Assembly (NCBI RefSeq): GCF_000208745.1
Contig: NC_030858.1
Span: 27,534,749 to 27,598,748, forward strand
Length of the DNA: 64,000 nt
DNA from: Theobroma cacao
Taxonomy: Eukaryota; Streptophyta; Magnoliopsida; Malvales; Malvaceae
Direction: 5' to 3'
The notes under the pieces are model-generated. The model saw only the letters and a program-made list of their open reading frames with translations, made no database searches and was not told the origin of the DNA. Below are positions 61,636 through 64,000 of this stretch, piece by piece (position 1 is the first letter of the stretch; each line of letters starts with the position of its first letter). Made by a program: the position numbers and the translations under genes.

Positions 61636-63797
61636 TCATTTCCCCGTATTTGAAACTTGTACATTGCAATTGTAGTTCCACGGGACAACTTTGTCATCTT
61701 TGTAAGGGAAAGGTTTAGGGACTTCGATGGTCATTTTGGCATGGGTTCTGCCTTCCACAAACTTTTCTCTTAGTTCATAGAAAATGGTTAAAGGTTTTAT
61801 CTTCATTGGGTGAGTGAAATCTTTGGCCATCATGTTTATTGCTGGCCTTAAGGCTTCCACGTAGAATTCAATCCTTGATTCGTCTATCATCCTTTGCACT
61901 TCCTTTCAGAAAGAACTACAATATCGAATTAAATGCCCCACACATCCTTTGTGATATAAGCAGTATGGTCATTGGATATCTCCTGAATCATTCACATCAG
62001 GACATCCCGGCCAAACCTCGAGCATATAAGCCTTTACCAAGGCTTCAAACACTTTCTCCATAGGGGTTTCTACTTCCCGAATGTTCCTTTTAACATACAC
62101 CTTCCTTTCGATTGCATTTACCCCTACCCCAGTATGATTTGGCAGTGGGTTATTGTTAACATTCTGTTCCGGCTTCTTTTCAAAATTTAAGATTCCTGCC
62201 TTGATCAACCCTTGCACCTTATGTTTGAATGCTGTACAATTCTCGATCGAGTGACCTTCGATTTCATAATGATAATCATAATGGGCGAAAGCGTCATACC
62301 ATCTCGAGAATGAAGGTTTTAATGGCTCTATGTATAAATGTGCCACCAGATGGTTTGCAACTAACTGAGTGAAGAGTTCAACATATGGGATTGGGATTGG
62401 GTCAAACTGCACTTTCTCTTGCTTGTTTCGCCATCCTCTTGATTCATCGACAGTATGGTTGTTTGAAGGTGTTGTTTGTTATGTGGTTGAAGTTGCAACG
62501 GATGTGGAAGTAGATGGATGGATATTTGTGGGGTAAGGTGTCTGTTGGATGAGAGCATATGGGTATAGGTTAGAAAAGGCATTTGGCATGGGTGGATATA
62601 GGTATGGGCTTTGTGAAGCGTTATTCACAACTAGGTAATAGGGGTATGATGGATATGGCTGGTAAGGGTTACAGCTTCCTCTTTGGGGTTGTCCCGAAGT
62701 AATGGCTTGGGCTTCTCCTTCCTTCTTCTTAAAAGTTCTCCCTTTTTTCGTGTGTGCTACATCACCTCCTTCTATCTTCCCTTGCTTAATGGCAGTTTCT
62801 ATCATCTCTCATGAAATCACCATATCACCGAAGTTCTTTGTGGCACTACCGACCAACCGTTCATAGTAAGGGGCTCGTAGGGTGTTAACGAACATCACGG
62901 TGGTCTCTTTCTCAGTCAATGGTGCCTGAACTTGAGAAGCCATATTCCTCCATCTTTGAGCATATTCTTTGAAGCTTTCAGTGGGTTTTTTCTCCATGTT
63001 TTGTAAAGAAAGGCGATCCGGAGCCATATCTGTAACATGCTTATACTGAGCTACAAACGCCCGAGCAAGATCTTTTCATGTGTGAATTCGATTGCGGTCT
63101 AATTGGATGTACCACTTTGCTGCAGCACTGGTGAGGCTATCTTGGAAGCAGTGTATCAAGAGCTTGTCATTATGGGCATATACAGCCATCCTTCTGCAAT
63201 ACATGGTGATGTGTGTGACCAGGCACTTGGTTCCATCATATTTTTCAAAGTCTGAAAGTTTGAATTTTAGGGGTATAACCACATCTGGAATGAGATAGAG
63301 TTCGATTGCATCCATAGAGCAATACATTCCTATTCCTTCTGTCATGCGTAGTCTCTCCTCCAAAAGGTCAAATTTCTGGTGGGTATCGGGATTGTCATTT
63401 GATTCAACGGATCCACACTTGAGCTTCTCTTGTTCTTTTGGATCGTCCAGATCAGGTACAGAGATGGGGTTTGAAAGATTTGCCCTTTAAATTGGCCTCT
63501 GTTGGGCATAAGTCGGTGGTGGCCTTATAGGCATTGGCATCCCATAAAAAATGAATATTGACCCATCGATGGCATGGGGATAGATGCATTCCTTGTCGGT
63601 GGTGGTGTGAATCCTGGTGGATATACGAGGTCTGTATTGGCTTCTGTTTGTTGAACATCTTCTGGTGCACCAAAACTCCTTGCCACTCTCTTCCCTTTAT
63701 CTGTCGACATCAACTCCAAAATCTTTGACAACTGACCCATGATCTCTTCTTGCTTCTTCTTGATCTTGTGCATTCTCTCCGAGTGTTCATCCCCCAT
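61636..63797 (-). pseudogene. Tat gag polyprotein
   Basis: The N-terminal coiled-coil-like part (KIKKKQEEIMGQLSKILELM, 63797-63525) is in one frame. From 63363 on, the frame is shifted: the capsid-like retrotransposon gag domain has FEKYDGTKCLVTHITMYCRR, CFQDSLTSAAAKWYIQL and ESFKEYAQRWRNMASQV. A Pro/Tyr-rich linker follows (62479-62805), then SRWYDAFAHYDYHYEIEGHS and a decayed zinc-knuckle-like YCLYHKG part. Stops are at 63076 (TGA), near 62806, near 62476, 61969 (TGA), near 61911 and near 61633. It would form the virus-like particle in an active copy. Confidence 0.85.
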
Positions 63798-64000
63798 GAT
63801 CTTAGAGCAAGCTCTTGTGTTGTATTTGTGTAGGGTTCGTTTCTCTGGAATTTTGTTCTTTATGGGCCAAATGGATAAGTTAGAATTTTATGTTGATGAA
63901 TGCATTGTCATTTGTTATTATTTATATGAATCATGCAACTATGATGCAAGTGAAATGTGTTTGAAAAGAAAAGAAAAATAAGAAAAATATTGGCAATCCA

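Larger units (their letters stand above)
52329..64000 (-). mobile_element. Tat-lineage Ty3/gypsy retrotransposon, incomplete at window end
   Basis: Order on the minus strand: leader, gag, protease, G-patch-like spacer, RT, gypsy RNase H, archaeal-type RNase H, integrase, ~1.2-kb 3' UTR with tandem hairpins, polypurine tract, 3' LTR. Two RNase H domains between RT and integrase and a ~3-kb LTR are hallmarks of the Tat lineage. 63800-64000 is the leader ahead of gag; the 5' LTR lies outside. The 5 bases outside the 3' LTR are aaaac (52324-52328); the matching duplication should lie beyond the window. Confidence 0.9.

Overview
This is nuclear DNA from a flowering plant, almost certainly a eudicot. 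It is AT-rich, has spliced genes with GT-AG introns, and carries plant-type retroelements: Tat-lineage Ty3/gypsy, plant L1 LINE with an added RNase H, Sirevirus-like and other Copia pieces, hAT and Helitron remnants. The species cannot be named from the sequence alone. One N (9578) lies between two AT microsatellites, so this is an assembled contig.

Only two host genes can be supported, both on the + strand. (1) 12688-21647 is a 12-exon gene for a 359-aa Gfo/Idh/MocA-family NAD(P)-dependent oxidoreductase. It reconstructs in frame from start to stop, includes an 18-nt micro-exon, and has a 4.26-kb intron 6 full of transposon debris. (2) 35247-37562 is an uninterrupted 771-aa CDS for a multiple C2 domain and transmembrane region protein (MCTP3/MCTP4, also called FTIP, class). 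It has a probable 5'-leader intron.

Layout. 1-503: tail of an old Tat-type LTR. 1211-4097: TSD-flanked solo LTR of a Tat-type element. 4.1-9.0 kb: unrecognised DNA with several local tandem duplications. 9.0-10.1 kb: decayed RPA-like fragment and a Helitron-like 3' end. 11.45-11.66 kb: short Helitron-like element. 12.3-21.8 kb: oxidoreductase gene. 22-34 kb: AT-rich spacer with an unclassified repeat, a Sirevirus-like LTR remnant and a hAT transposase pseudogene split by a tRNA-derived insertion. 34.2-37.6 kb: MCTP gene. 37.6-43.8 kb: AT-rich spacer. 43.8-64.0 kb: nested retroelements on the minus strand. There a younger L1 LINE (44111-51830) sits inside the RT of an older LINE, and the older LINE is also cut by a Tat-lineage gypsy element (52329 to beyond the window end) whose 3' LTR belongs to the same family as the solo LTR at 1.2-4.1 kb.

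All the retroelement ORFs are broken, mainly by stop codons and missense changes of the kind expected from deamination of methylated cytosine. I found no convincing undescribed biological system. The most unusual structures are a tandem array of hairpin-forming units in the Tat 3' untranslated region, repeated hairpin modules inside the Tat LTRs, and the tRNA-derived insertion in the hAT gene.
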